A stretch of 64,000 bases of DNA from Slackia equolifaciens (GTDB lineage Bacteria; Actinomycetota; Coriobacteriia; Coriobacteriales; Eggerthellaceae). Where the stretch lies: assembly GCF_003725995.1 (NCBI RefSeq), contig NZ_QIBX01000005.1, positions 1-64,000 on the forward strand, in the 5' to 3' direction. Of the stretch, positions 40,742-50,616 are shown one piece after another. How positions within the stretch are numbered: the stretch's first letter is position 1; each line of letters opens with the position of its first letter. The position numbers and the translations under genes are program-made. The notes beneath the pieces were generated by a model. It saw only the letters and a list, made by a program, of their open reading frames with translations, was not told the origin of the DNA and did no database searches.

Positions 40742-42004
40742 ATGACTAACATCAGACTTGACATACCCTTTCGTGAAGACATCCCCGAGCCCGTGGACGA
40801 CGAGGAGGAGCGCACGCCCAAAGATTGGGCGATTGACGCCGCCGTGGCCATAGCGGCGTTCGCGTTCGGGTGCGCGCAGCTTTTGCTCGCGTCCACGTCG
40901 GTCGTGTTCGTGGACAACCTGTTTCGCGAAATGATGCGGCAGGTTGATCTGGTGCCCGGGTTCTACTCCTATGTGGCGCTCGCCTTCACTACGCTTCCGC
41001 TTGTGCTGCGTCGCGTGGCGCCCTGGCCCACGCTGCTGATCGTGCTGTCATGCTTTCTGTTCACGGCCGGCTACATGTATGGCTTCTCGCTGTCGGTTGT
41101 GGGTCCCGTGGTTGCGGTGTACACGGTGGCGAACGAGCGCCCCCGGCGCGAGGCTATCCTTGCGGCGGCGGTTGTTGCCGTAGGCGTGGCGTTTGCCCCC
41201 ACGCCGTATCAGAGCGTGACGCTTGCCTTCATCATGAAGGGCATGAACGTGGCGGTGGTTGCCGCCGGCGGTTTGGCCGGTTTCGCCATGCGCGTGTATG
41301 CGGCGTATCTCCTTGAAACGCGTCGGCGTCTTGACGAGGCGGAGCGCGGGCGCGAGGAGCTCGCCGCGCGCCGCGTGGCCGAAGAGCGCGTTAGCATCGC
41401 GCGCGATGTGCACGACATCACCGCCCACTCGCTTTCCGCCGTTGCCATACAGGCCGCCGCTGCCGAGCGCCTCGTTGATATAGACCCTGCGGCCGCCAAG
41501 GAGGCCATCGGCGACATACGCGCCGTGTCCAAGGGCGCTCTTGAGGAGATTCGTGCGATGATCGGCGTGCTGCGCGGCGACGAGGAAGCCGAAAAGGCGC
41601 CCGCCGAGGGCACGGAGCGCATGGGCGACCTGGTGGAATACCTTGAGCGTGCCGATATCCGCGTGACGCTGACCGACCGCGGCTATGACCGGGCAGCAGT
41701 GCCCGCGTTCGTGGACATGACGCTGTTTCAGGTGGTGCGCGAGGCGGCCACCAATACCGTGCGGCATGCGCAGGCGCATCGCGTGGATATCCTTCTGCGC
41801 TCTACCGCCTCGCAGGCATACGCCAAATTCTCAGACGACGGCGTGGGCATGGATACCGACGCCGCGAAGCACGCGGAGGGCCATGGCCTTCAGGGCATGG
41901 CCGAACGCGTGGGCGCGATAGGCGGCACGTTCACGGTGCGCAGCGCTCCGCAAGAGGGATGCACCGTGATCGCCGAGATACCTTTGGAGGGGAACCATGG
42001 CTGA
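40742..42004 (+). CDS. NarL-type sensor histidine kinase
   Basis: A 420-residue kinase. An N-terminal 30-residue acidic region is followed by about five transmembrane segments (about 35-190), a short coiled coil, a HisKA_3 domain with the phospho-acceptor in ARDVHDITAHSLS and a HATPase_c domain (REAATNTVRHA, DDGVGM, GHGLQGMAERV). No separate sensor domain exists, so the signal is probably sensed in the membrane. The response regulator gene overlaps by 8 bases. Confidence 0.93.
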   Translation: MTNIRLDIPFREDIPEPVDDEEERTPKDWAIDAAVAIAAFAFGCAQLLLASTSVVFVDNLFREMMRQVDLVPGFYSYVALAFTTLPLVLRRVAPWPTLLIVLSCFLFTAGYMYGFSLSVVGPVVAVYTVANERPRREAILAAAVVAVGVAFAPTPYQSVTLAFIMKGMNVAVVAAGGLAGFAMRVYAAYLLETRRRLDEAERGREELAARRVAEERVSIARDVHDITAHSLSAVAIQAAAAERLVDIDPAAAKEAIGDIRAVSKGALEEIRAMIGVLRGDEEAEKAPAEGTERMGDLVEYLERADIRVTLTDRGYDRAAVPAFVDMTLFQVVREAATNTVRHAQAHRVDILLRSTASQAYAKFSDDGVGMDTDAAKHAEGHGLQGMAERVGAIGGTFTVRSAPQEGCTVIAEIPLEGNHG

Positions 42005-42695
42005 TATTGCTGCTGCTAACGATGCGGGTCGTCCCATTCGGGTCGCCATTGCCGACGACCAGGAGCTTGTGCGCAAAGGCTTCAGGCTCATTCTTTCGTC
42101 GTTCCCAGGCATCCAGGTGGTGGGAGAGGCCGTGGACGGCGCCGACGCCGTGGCGCTCGCGCGCCGCATGCGTCCAGATGTGCTGCTCATGGATATCCGC
42201 ATGCCTCGCAAGGATGGCATCCAGGCTACGCGAGAGCTCGCCGCCGACCCCGACACCGCCGATGTGTCGGTGCTCATCCTTACGACGTTTGATCTGGATG
42301 AATACGTCTACGATGCCCTGGCGGCTGGCGCGAGCGGCTTCCTGCTCAAAGACGTCGAGCCCGACGAGCTGGCCCGCGCCGTGCGCGTGGTGCACGAGGG
42401 GGATGCCCTCATCGATCCCTCTATCACGCGCAGGCTCGTGGAGGCCTATGCCGAGTCGCGTCGCCGCAAGCGCTTCGACGGCACCGCGGTTGAGGCTCTC
42501 ACCGACCGCGAGCGCGAGATCCTCACGCTGGTGGGTCGGGGCTTGAGCAACGAGGAGATTGCCGACGCGCTTGTGATTTCTCCCGCAACGGTGCGCACCC
42601 ACACCGGGCGCATCATGACCAAGCTCGACGCCCATGACCGTGCTCAGCTGGTGGTGGCGGCGTATGAAAGCGGTCTGGTAAAGCCCGGGGTGTAG
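41997..42695 (+). CDS. NarL/LuxR-type response regulator
   Basis: A 232-residue regulator: receiver domain (IADDQELVRKG, phospho-acceptor in LLMDIRMPRKDG, K in FLLKDVEPDE) and LuxR-type HTH (LTDREREILTLVGRGLSNEEIADAL). It is the partner of the overlapping kinase. The target genes are unknown; the YxeA-like gene and uvrA follow. Confidence 0.95.
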   Translation: MADIAAANDAGRPIRVAIADDQELVRKGFRLILSSFPGIQVVGEAVDGADAVALARRMRPDVLLMDIRMPRKDGIQATRELAADPDTADVSVLILTTFDLDEYVYDALAAGASGFLLKDVEPDELARAVRVVHEGDALIDPSITRRLVEAYAESRRRKRFDGTAVEALTDREREILTLVGRGLSNEEIADALVISPATVRTHTGRIMTKLDAHDRAQLVVAAYESGLVKPGV

Positions 42696-42900
42696 GCCGA
42701 TTGCCTGCGTCTCGATAGCGCCCGAGAGCGGGGAGGGGCGTGCGTGCCTTTCGGAACGGCGCCATATGCCGATTGCCGTCTGGGCGTTTGAGCTTTGCTG
42801 ACAATCGGTAAGGTTGATGAAAGGTCTGCGCCAGGATGCCGTAAGCCGCCTCGTTCATCATGGTCTTTATCTGATCCGTGATGGAATAGGAGGTTTACGC

Positions 42901-43254
42901 ATGGAACGAAGCTCGGTAAAAGGCCTCATCGTCGTGATCGTCGCCGTTGCTGCCGTGGTGGGTGCGGCTTGGTTCGCGCTTTCGTCGGTGACGGGCGAAG
43001 GTGCGCCGCGGTATGCGCAGATAGACAATGCGCGCGTGCATGACTCGGGCGACTCCGACATGCCGTTCGAATACACGCTCGCCGCTTACGACGAGCGCGG
43101 GCGATCCGAAGAGGTGACGTTTAAGACCACGCGCGAGCTGCGCGACGGCGCCTACCTCATGCTGCGCGTGCTGCCCATTCGCGGCGTGGTTTCGTGGGAG
43201 GAGGTTCAGCCCCAGGATCTCCCGCAGGCGTGTCAGGATGCATTGGGGGCATGA
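42901..43254 (+). CDS. YxeA-like (DUF1093) exported small protein
   Basis: A 117-residue protein with an N-terminal hydrophobic anchor (about 8-30) and a small outer domain (YAQIDNARVHD, FEYTLAAYDERGRSEEVTFKT, LMLRVLPIRGVVSWEEV), matching the YxeA/DUF1093 family of unknown function. The ATG follows GGAGGTTTACGC. In other Gram-positives relatives often sit near two-component systems and ABC transporters. Confidence 0.75.
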   Translation: MERSSVKGLIVVIVAVAAVVGAAWFALSSVTGEGAPRYAQIDNARVHDSGDSDMPFEYTLAAYDERGRSEEVTFKTTRELRDGAYLMLRVLPIRGVVSWEEVQPQDLPQACQDALGA

Positions 43255-43405
43255 GAGGGGCTACGCTTTTCCGCGGGTCTTCCGTATGGGGCATTGTCTG
43301 CCGCATTGTGGAATCCCGGCGAACCTGCGCACGAATGTTCGCAGGCCCTCTATCGCTGCGCTATCATACTCGGTTGCCGAAATGTGACCCGTGAAAGGGG
43401 AGAGC

Positions 43406-46279
43406 GTGGCAAGCGATTCCATCGTCATCAAGGGTGCCCGTGAGCACAACCTCAAAGATATAGACCTCACCATCCCGCGCGACAAGCTGGTGGTCATCAC
43501 CGGCCTTTCTGGCTCGGGCAAGTCAAGCTTGGCCTTCGACACCATCTACGCCGAAGGCCAGCGTCGCTATGTGGAAAGCCTCTCGGCCTACGCGCGCCAG
43601 TTTCTGGGGCAGATGAACAAACCCGACCTCGATAGCATCGACGGCCTGTCGCCTGCCGTGGCAATAGACCAGAAGACCACCTCCAAAAACCCGCGATCCA
43701 CCGTGGGCACCACCACCGAGATCTACGACTATCTGCGTCTTCTGTTCGCGCGCATAGGCGTGCCCCATTGCCCCGAGTGCGGCCGCGAGATCAAGAAGCG
43801 TACCACCGACCAGGTGACCGACGAGATCCTGGGCCTGGGCGAGGGCAAGCGCGCGCTCATCCTGGCGCCCGTGGTCATGGGCCGCAAGGGCGAGCACGCA
43901 AAGCTTCTGGCCGACCTCCAGAAGGAGGGCTTCTCTCGCGTGCGCATCGACGGTGAGGTCGTGCGCCTTGACGGCGAGCCCCGCAAGCTCGACAAGAAGT
44001 TCAAGCATTCGATCGACGTGGTGGTGGACCGCGTGGTGCTTAAGAGCTCGGCGACGAGCCGTATCGCCGAGGCCGTGGAGATGGCAACCAAGCTTGCCGA
44101 GGGCCGCGTGATCGTGCATGTGGTGGATGACGAGGACAAGGGGTCGGACCCGCAGAAAAGCACGCCCGGGTTCACCGGCGTCTCTACCGCCGACCATCTG
44201 TATTCGCTTGCGCTCGCATGCCCCGAACACGGCCATTCGATGGATGAGCTCCAGCCGCGCGACTTCAGCTTCAACGCGCCCTACGGCGCTTGCCCCGACT
44301 GCGCCGGCCTGGGCAGCCGCGAGGAGGTAGACCCCAGCCTGCTCGTGCCCGATCCGTCGCTTTCGCTCAACGAGGGCTGCATCGCGCCGTTTTCGACGGG
44401 CAACTACTATCCTCAGGTGCTGCGCGCCGTGTGCCGTCATCTAGGCGCCGACCCTGCGACGCCTTGGGAGGATCTTCCGTCCAAGGTGCGCAAGGCTCTT
44501 CTCTTCGGGCTGCCGGGCGAGAAGGTGCGCGTCGACTACGTGACCGTGGACGGCCGCGAGACCTACTGGTTTATCGACTGGGAGGGCGCCTGCGAGGCCG
44601 TGATGGGCCGCTACAAAGATGCGCAAAGCGACACGCAGCGCGAGAAATACGAGAAATATTTCGCCACCATTCCTTGCGCCACCTGCGGCGGTAGGCGCCT
44701 GAAGCCCGAGATCCTGGCCGTTACCGTGGCGGGCAAGAACATCCACGAGGTCTGCGAGATGAGTGCGGCGGAAAGCCTCGAGTTCTTTGAGGCCCTCACC
44801 CTCACCGACCGCGAAGCCGTGATTGCCGCCGCCGTGGTGAAGGAGATTCGCGCCCGCCTGAAGTTCCTGGTGGACGTGGGCCTGGACTACCTCACGCTCG
44901 AGCGCGCCACCGCCACGCTCTCCGGCGGCGAGGCGCAGCGCATCCGTCTGGCCACCCAGATAGGCGCGGGCCTCATGGGCGTGCTCTACATCCTGGACGA
45001 GCCCTCCATCGGCCTGCACCAGCGCGACAACGAGCGTCTGATAGCCACGCTCGAGCGCCTGCGCGACCTGGGCAATACGGTCATCGTGGTAGAGCACGAC
45101 GAGGACACCATCCGCCACGCCGACTATGTGGTGGATATGGGCCCGGGCGCGGGCGAGCTGGGCGGGCACGTGGTTGCTGCCGGCACGCCCGAGGAGGTGG
45201 CCGCCGCTCAGGGCAGCATTACGGCCGATTACCTTTCGGGTCGCCGCGCCATCGTGGTGCCCAAGGAGCGCCGTCGTCCCAAGCGCGGCGCCGTGAAGCT
45301 CGCAGGCGCCAAGGCAAACAACCTCAAAAACGTGAGCATCCAGGTAGAGATAGGCACGCTCACCGTGGTCACGGGCGTTTCGGGCAGCGGCAAGAGCTCC
45401 CTGATCACCGACACGCTGGCCCCTGCGCTCTCCAACCGCATCAATAGGTCGCACCATCGCACGGGCGAATACCGCAAGCTTTCCGGCTACGAGGAGCTGG
45501 ATAAGATCATCGACATCGATCAGAGCCCCATCGGGCGCACGCCTCGCTCGAATCCCGCCACCTATATCGGGCTATGGGACGACATCCGCGCCCTGTTCGC
45601 CAGCACGCAGGAGGCCAAGGCGCGCGGGTATGCGCCCGGACGCTTCAGCTTCAACGTGAGCGGCGGCCGCTGCGAGGCGTGCAAGGGCGACGGCCAGATC
45701 AAGATCGAGATGCATTTCCTGCCCGACGTGTACGTTCCGTGCGAGGTATGCGGAGGCAAGCGCTACAACCGCGAGACGCTGCAGGTGACCTACCGCGGCA
45801 AGAACGTCTACGAGGTGCTCGAGATGACGGTGGACGAGGCGCTGGAGTTCTTCAAGAACATCCCCGGTTTGGCGCGTAAGCTGCAGACCTTGCACGACGT
45901 GGGTCTGGGCTATATCCGCCTGGGCCAGCCCGCCACCACCCTCTCGGGCGGCGAGGCTCAGCGTGTTAAGCTGGCGAGCGAGCTGCAGCGCCGTCAGACC
46001 GGCCGCACGTTCTACATCCTCGACGAGCCCACCACGGGTTTGCATATGGAGGACGTTCGCCAGCTGCTGGACGTGCTGCAGCGCTTGGTTGACAAGGGGA
46101 ACACCGTGCTTGTGATTGAGCACAACCTCGACGTCATCAAATGCGCCGACCGCATCATCGACCTGGGCCCCGAGGGCGGATCGAAGGGTGGTACCATTGT
46201 GGCGTGCGGAACGCCGGAGCAGGTCGCGCAGGTGGAGGCGAGCCATACCGGCCGGTTCCTTAAGGATATTTTGGGTTAG
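43406..46279 (+). CDS. uvrA: Excinuclease ABC subunit UvrA
   Basis: A 957-residue damage-recognition ATPase of nucleotide excision repair. Two ABC modules: Walker [10 protein letters not shown] near residue 32 and GVSGSGKSS in the second half, signature [12 protein letters not shown] and [12 protein letters not shown]. Zinc modules show [14 protein letters not shown] and CEACKGDG...CEVC. The GTG at 43406 is preceded by AAAGGGGAG. uvrB is not in the window. Confidence 0.98.
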   Translation: MASDSIVIKGAREHNLKDIDLTIPRDKLVVITGLSGSGKSSLAFDTIYAEGQRRYVESLSAYARQFLGQMNKPDLDSIDGLSPAVAIDQKTTSKNPRSTVGTTTEIYDYLRLLFARIGVPHCPECGREIKKRTTDQVTDEILGLGEGKRALILAPVVMGRKGEHAKLLADLQKEGFSRVRIDGEVVRLDGEPRKLDKKFKHSIDVVVDRVVLKSSATSRIAEAVEMATKLAEGRVIVHVVDDEDKGSDPQKSTPGFTGVSTADHLYSLALACPEHGHSMDELQPRDFSFNAPYGACPDCAGLGSREEVDPSLLVPDPSLSLNEGCIAPFSTGNYYPQVLRAVCRHLGADPATPWEDLPSKVRKALLFGLPGEKVRVDYVTVDGRETYWFIDWEGACEAVMGRYKDAQSDTQREKYEKYFATIPCATCGGRRLKPEILAVTVAGKNIHEVCEMSAAESLEFFEALTLTDREAVIAAAVVKEIRARLKFLVDVGLDYLTLERATATLSGGEAQRIRLATQIGAGLMGVLYILDEPSIGLHQRDNERLIATLERLRDLGNTVIVVEHDEDTIRHADYVVDMGPGAGELGGHVVAAGTPEEVAAAQGSITADYLSGRRAIVVPKERRRPKRGAVKLAGAKANNLKNVSIQVEIGTLTVVTGVSGSGKSSLITDTLAPALSNRINRSHHRTGEYRKLSGYEELDKIIDIDQSPIGRTPRSNPATYIGLWDDIRALFASTQEAKARGYAPGRFSFNVSGGRCEACKGDGQIKIEMHFLPDVYVPCEVCGGKRYNRETLQVTYRGKNVYEVLEMTVDEALEFFKNIPGLARKLQTLHDVGLGYIRLGQPATTLSGGEAQRVKLASELQRRQTGRTFYILDEPTTGLHMEDVRQLLDVLQRLVDKGNTVLVIEHNLDVIKCADRIIDLGPEGGSKGGTIVACGTPEQVAQVEASHTGRFLKDILG

Positions 46280-46376
46280 AGGCGAAAACCGGCGGCGTGC
46301 CATCGGGACATGCCGCCACACGTGCCGCAGTGCGCGGCCTGAGGAGCTGCGCCGCATGCGGCGCGAAGGGGGAAAG

Positions 46377-47363
46377 ATGAAACGCAGGATCAAGGGCATG
46401 GTTACGCGCTCTCGCTTCGTGCGCGGCGTGTTCCTCGCTTTGCTGGGCGGCGTTGGCTGGGCGTTCTCCGGCACGTGCGCCGAGTTCCTGTTCGAGGAGT
46501 TCGCGGTGCGCACCGATTGGCTCACCGCGGTGCGCATGACCGTCTCGGGCGTACTGTTCATCCTGCTCGCGCTCGCGATCGACCGCAAGCGCCTTTTTGC
46601 TGCGGCGCGCTCCAAGCGTTCGCTCGTGGGCTTTTTCCTTTTCGGCATGTTCGGCATCATGTTCTGCCAGTTCACCTACTTCACGGCGATCAGCTACACC
46701 GATAGCGGTACCGCCACCGTGCTTTCCATGATCGGCCTGGCTATCATCATGCTGTACAACGCGCGCATCAGCCACCGCATGCCGCGCAAGCGCGAGATCA
46801 CGGGATTGTGCCTGACGCTCATCGGCGTGTTCCTCATCGCCACCCAGGGCGACGTGTCCAAGCTCGCCATTCCTCTCCCGGGGCTGGTGTGGGGCTTGGC
46901 GGCGGCGCTCGGCCAGGCGTTCTACAATCTCATTCCCACGCGCCTGATTGGCCGCTGGGGTTCTATCGTCACCATCGGCATGGGCATGCTGATGGGAGGC
47001 CTGCTCATGTGCGTGATCGTGCAGCCGTGGATCGATCCCATGCCGCTCACGCCCGCATCGCTTCTCGGCTTCGCGGGCTGCGTGGTCATAGGCACGCTTA
47101 TCGCGAGCTGGGCCTATATGCAGGCCATCTCCGATATCGGTCCCGTCAAGGCGTCTCTCATCGCAGCGGTGGAGCCCGTGGCGGCCACCATCTTCACCGC
47201 CGTTGGTCTGGGAACCTACTTTCCTTCCATCGACCTGGTTGGATTCGCCTGCATCATCGCCATGGTGCTCATGGTGAGCTCTAAATCCTCCAGCAAAGAG
47301 GACGGGATCCATGATGATGCGGAGTACGCGCCCGCCGAGCCCGATGCGAAGGGGGTGGCGTGA
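46377..47363 (+). CDS. EamA/DMT-family transporter
   Basis: A 328-residue membrane protein with ten helices in two EamA repeats: GGVGWAFSGTCAEFL in the first and GLAAALGQAFYNLIPTRLI in the second, with a conserved SLIAAVEPVAATIF helix near the end. Drug/metabolite exporters of this kind move small molecules of unknown identity. ATG after GGGGGAAAG. Its stop codon overlaps the next gene. Confidence 0.9.
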   Translation: MKRRIKGMVTRSRFVRGVFLALLGGVGWAFSGTCAEFLFEEFAVRTDWLTAVRMTVSGVLFILLALAIDRKRLFAAARSKRSLVGFFLFGMFGIMFCQFTYFTAISYTDSGTATVLSMIGLAIIMLYNARISHRMPRKREITGLCLTLIGVFLIATQGDVSKLAIPLPGLVWGLAAALGQAFYNLIPTRLIGRWGSIVTIGMGMLMGGLLMCVIVQPWIDPMPLTPASLLGFAGCVVIGTLIASWAYMQAISDIGPVKASLIAAVEPVAATIFTAVGLGTYFPSIDLVGFACIIAMVLMVSSKSSSKEDGIHDDAEYAPAEPDAKGVA

Positions 47364-48601
47364 TGGCCGCAGCGGATCCGCGGGGAAATCACGCGGAAGG
47401 CATCATGCCGGATGCGGCGCCTGACGCGCCCTCGAAGGAAGCGTGCGGTTCGGAGCATGCCGCCGAAGCCGTCGAAGGCCTGGAGCCCGTGCCCGCCGAT
47501 CAGCCGGCCTGTTCCGCCGAGGCGGCTCGTATGATCACGGCGCGCTCTGAGAAGCACGATGACTGCCACTCTAAACGCGAGCGCATCGCCCTGGGCGTTT
47601 TCGCGTGCCTGCTTTTCGCGGGCGCCGTTGCGCTTTTCTCTTATATCAATGCTGGACATGGTCTCAATGTTGCCGCTACGACCATCGACGACGCCACAGG
47701 CGATATGTCGGATTACGGCGTGATACTGTTCGAGGGCACGGTGAGGCCCGATGCGGCCGACGAGACCGATGATGAGGACCAGGGCGGCGTCCAGGGGATC
47801 CTCTCCGGCATCTTTGGCTCGGACGACGAGGAGGATTCCGCTTCGGGCTCGGGGTCTTCCGGCGCATCGGCTGCGTCGAGCGGCGCATCGTCGCAAGATG
47901 AGGCGGATTCCATCGATGGCGAATCCGCGGATAGCGCCTCGCGTGAGCTGGGGAATGGTTCGGGCACCGCGTCCTCGAGCACCACGGGGTCCTCAAAGCG
48001 CTCCGTGGGCGCCCAACGCGACACGGTTACGCTCGAGGACGCTGAAGAGGCGTATCAGGAGAAAGGCGCCTCCATCATCTCGATCGATTCGACCGACCTC
48101 GGTCGCTATGCCTCAGGGCGCATCATCATGCAGGGCGATCGCACCTACGGCATCTTCAGCCTGACGGAGGAGGATCTGGCATCGCTCTCCACAAAGGGAC
48201 GCGCCACCACGCGCATCACCACGACCACCACCAAGGATACCGCCGGCTCGCTTAGCACGAGCACCACCACGCGCGTGCGCAACGCCTACAGCAGCGTGGC
48301 GGAGATGTTCGAGGACGTGGATGAAGACGACGTGTCGCCCGCCACGCTTAAGCGCATCGAGGGCATTCTGCAGCACTTCGAAGACTGCGGGGTGGATACC
48401 GTGGTGGCGCTCACGTCCGATCCCACGCCGTTCAAATACGTCGAAGGCGTGGACGTGGTGGTGACGTTCAAGCAGTCCGGGCGTTTCTCTATGGCCGAGA
48501 CCATCGACGGCGCCATGTACTTCGATGCGCCCGAGGCGGGTCAGGTGGGCGTGCTCATGGTGGCTCCCGGCAACGTGGTGTCGGCGAAGGTGATGAGCTA
48601 G
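47363..48601 (+). CDS. Single-pass membrane protein with Ser/Asp-rich linker
   Basis: A 412-residue protein of unknown family. Residues 1-70 are acidic/Ala-rich, one transmembrane helix lies near 75-95 (ALGVFACLLFAGAVALF), a Ser/Gly/Asp/Glu-rich linker spans about 130-205, and a C-terminal domain (about 215-412) includes VAEMFEDVDEDDVSPATL, VDTVVALTSDPTPFKYVEGVDVVV and a hydrophobic end. The last part recalls CapA-like domains, but I cannot confirm it. The ATG overlaps the transporter stop (GTGATG), with GGGGG upstream. Confidence 0.7.
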   Translation: MAAADPRGNHAEGIMPDAAPDAPSKEACGSEHAAEAVEGLEPVPADQPACSAEAARMITARSEKHDDCHSKRERIALGVFACLLFAGAVALFSYINAGHGLNVAATTIDDATGDMSDYGVILFEGTVRPDAADETDDEDQGGVQGILSGIFGSDDEEDSASGSGSSGASAASSGASSQDEADSIDGESADSASRELGNGSGTASSSTTGSSKRSVGAQRDTVTLEDAEEAYQEKGASIISIDSTDLGRYASGRIIMQGDRTYGIFSLTEEDLASLSTKGRATTRITTTTTKDTAGSLSTSTTTRVRNAYSSVAEMFEDVDEDDVSPATLKRIEGILQHFEDCGVDTVVALTSDPTPFKYVEGVDVVVTFKQSGRFSMAETIDGAMYFDAPEAGQVGVLMVAPGNVVSAKVMS

Positions 48602-48619
48602 GCCCGAGCGCCGCTCCCC

Positions 48620-48641
48620 GTGTTTAACCGTCTGTAAACAC
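48620..48641. promoter_or_regulatory. Palindrome before the hydrogenase operon
   Basis: GTGTTTA (48620-48626) and TAAACAC (48635-48641) are exact inverted arms with an 8-base spacer, extended by CCC/GGG. It may be an operator for the oxidoreductase-hydrogenase operon, possibly Rex-like in redox logic but not a match to the Rex consensus, or a terminator of the preceding gene; no T-run follows. Confidence 0.45.
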
Positions 48642-48780
48642 AGGGATTGTGCCCGTGCGTGATAGCATGAATATTCAACACTCATTCATCGAGGTGCGAT
48701 GCGGGCTGCGGCCCGTCTCGCGTATTGTGTCGGGCGACCGCTCGCCTCTTGGGCGGTCTTTAAGGATTTTGGGGGAGTAT

Positions 48781-50616
48781 ATGACGCTAGCAACCGAAGC
48801 GCCCCAAGACGCTATGCGCAATGTGCTAGGCGGGTTGTGCCTGGGCACCACGCGTCGCCTTGAGGCGAACGCCCGCGGCACCTGTCCCGTGGACATGACT
48901 CGTGCGCTCGTGGGCGTCGCCCATGCGCAGAGCTGCGGCAAATGCACGCCGTGCCGCATCGGGCTGGGGCAGATTAGCCAGATGCTTGAGCGCATCATCG
49001 ACGGCCGTGCCGAGCAGGGCGCGATCGATGCCTTGGAGAACTTGGCCGAGCAGATTCGCATCAGCTCCGATTGCGCGGTGGGTTATCACGCCGCCGAGCA
49101 GGTGCTGCGCGCGGTGCGCGGCTTCCGCGACGATTTTGAGAAGCACGCCGCGTCGGGCCGCTGCGTCATGTGGTCGAGCCAGGGCGTTCCCTGCGTGGTG
49201 AGCTGCCCTGCCCATGTGGATGTTCCGGGGTACATCGCCCTTACGGCCGCCGGCAAATACGACGATGCCGTGGAGCTCATTCGCAAAGACAACCCGTTCC
49301 CCAGCGCGTGCGCGTATGTGTGCGAGCACCCGTGCGAGAAAACGTGCCGCCGCACCATGGTGGACGATGCGGTGAACATCCGCGGCATCAAGCGCTATGC
49401 GGTGGACCACGCCACGGCGCCTCGTCGCGTCGAGTGCGCGCCGGCCACCGGCAAGCGCGTTGCCATTGTGGGCGCCGGCCCTTCGGGGCTCACCTGCGCG
49501 TTCTACCTTGCGCGCATGGGGCATGCCGTGACCGTGTTCGAGCAGCGAGAGAAGGCGGGCGGCATGCTGCGCTACGGCATCCCCAACTACCGCCTCCCCA
49601 AAGCCATCCTTGACGACGAGATTTCGTCCATCGAGGCGTTGGGCGTCGAAGTGCGATGCGGAGAAGCGGTAGGCGAGGGCGGCAAAAGCATGTCCGACCT
49701 GCGCCGCGACTTCGATGCGGTGTATCTGGCCATCGGTGCGCACGGCGATAAAAAGGTTGGCATCGAGGGCGAGGACGCATCGGGCGTGGTGAGCGCCGTG
49801 CAGATGCTGCGCGAGGTCGGCGAAGGGTCGCCGGCGGATTTCGACGGCCTTGACGTGTGCGTGATCGGCGGCGGCAACGTTGCCATGGATGCCGCGCGCT
49901 CTGCCGTGCGCATGGGCGCCGCAAGCGTGCGCGTGGTATACCGTCGCCGCGTGGCCGATATGACGGCTCTCGCCGAGGAGATTGAGGGCGCCATCGCCGA
50001 CGGGGTGGAGATCTGCGACCTCATGGCGCCGCTGTCCATCGCGACCGACGAGGGCGGCAACGTGCGCGCTTTGGTGGCGCAGCCCCAGATCATCGGGCCG
50101 GTAAAGGCAGGACGCCCCGCCCCTATCGCCGCCGACCGCGAGCCGGTGGAGCTTGCCTGCCAGCGCATCGTGGTGGCCATCGGGCAAGACATCCTTTCCG
50201 ATGCGTTCGCCGAGGAAGGCGCGCAGCGTGACCGCAAGACGTTCCACGTGGACGAGACGCGCGCGGTGCCCAGCATCGACGGAGTGTTCGCGGGCGGCGA
50301 TGCCATGCGCAGCCCGGCCACGGTCATCCTCGCCATCGCCGACGGCAAGGAGGCGGCCAAGCATATCGATGAGTACCTCGGGTTCCATCATACGATTGCG
50401 GTGGACGTCGAGATTCCCGCTGCCCGTTTGGACGACCGCGTGCCATGTGGACGCGCGGTGATGGGGGAGCGTCCCGGCGCCGAGCGCCGCGGCGATTTCG
50501 AACTGGTTGAATACGGGCTCTCCGACCAAGAGATGCGTCAGGAGGCGGCACGCTGCCTCAACTGCGATCACTTCGGTTGCGGAATCCTGCATAAAGAGGG
50601 GAGGCTCGCGTGGTAA
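48781..50616 (+). CDS. GltD-like NAD(P) oxidoreductase, hydrogenase partner
   Basis: A 611-residue flavoprotein. Residues 40-105 resemble the NuoF C-terminal [4Fe-4S] region (CGKCTPCRIG, C52, C55, C58 and C98). Cysteines 138-142 and 177-189 match GltD-type FeS sites, then the FAD fold (VGAGPSG near 230) and NAD(P) fold (CVIGGGNVAMDAARSA) follow, and a C-terminal CxxC region (CLNCDHFGCG). It likely shuttles electrons between NAD(P)H and the hydrogenase encoded next, with which it overlaps by 7 bases. The ATG follows GGGGGAG. Confidence 0.85.
   Translation: MTLATEAPQDAMRNVLGGLCLGTTRRLEANARGTCPVDMTRALVGVAHAQSCGKCTPCRIGLGQISQMLERIIDGRAEQGAIDALENLAEQIRISSDCAVGYHAAEQVLRAVRGFRDDFEKHAASGRCVMWSSQGVPCVVSCPAHVDVPGYIALTAAGKYDDAVELIRKDNPFPSACAYVCEHPCEKTCRRTMVDDAVNIRGIKRYAVDHATAPRRVECAPATGKRVAIVGAGPSGLTCAFYLARMGHAVTVFEQREKAGGMLRYGIPNYRLPKAILDDEISSIEALGVEVRCGEAVGEGGKSMSDLRRDFDAVYLAIGAHGDKKVGIEGEDASGVVSAVQMLREVGEGSPADFDGLDVCVIGGGNVAMDAARSAVRMGAASVRVVYRRRVADMTALAEEIEGAIADGVEICDLMAPLSIATDEGGNVRALVAQPQIIGPVKAGRPAPIAADREPVELACQRIVVAIGQDILSDAFAEEGAQRDRKTFHVDETRAVPSIDGVFAGGDAMRSPATVILAIADGKEAAKHIDEYLGFHHTIAVDVEIPAARLDDRVPCGRAVMGERPGAERRGDFELVEYGLSDQEMRQEAARCLNCDHFGCGILHKEGRLAW

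Noticed and set aside
48620-48641. A Rex-binding site
   Set aside because: The arms GTGTTTA/TAAACAC with an 8-base spacer do not match the TTGTGAA-type consensus and spacing of Rex operators, so I left it as an unassigned palindrome.
48826-50592. A 588-codon minus-strand open frame
   Set aside because: It is the antisense shadow of the GltD-like oxidoreductase; its His/Ala/Arg composition is typical of such shadows.
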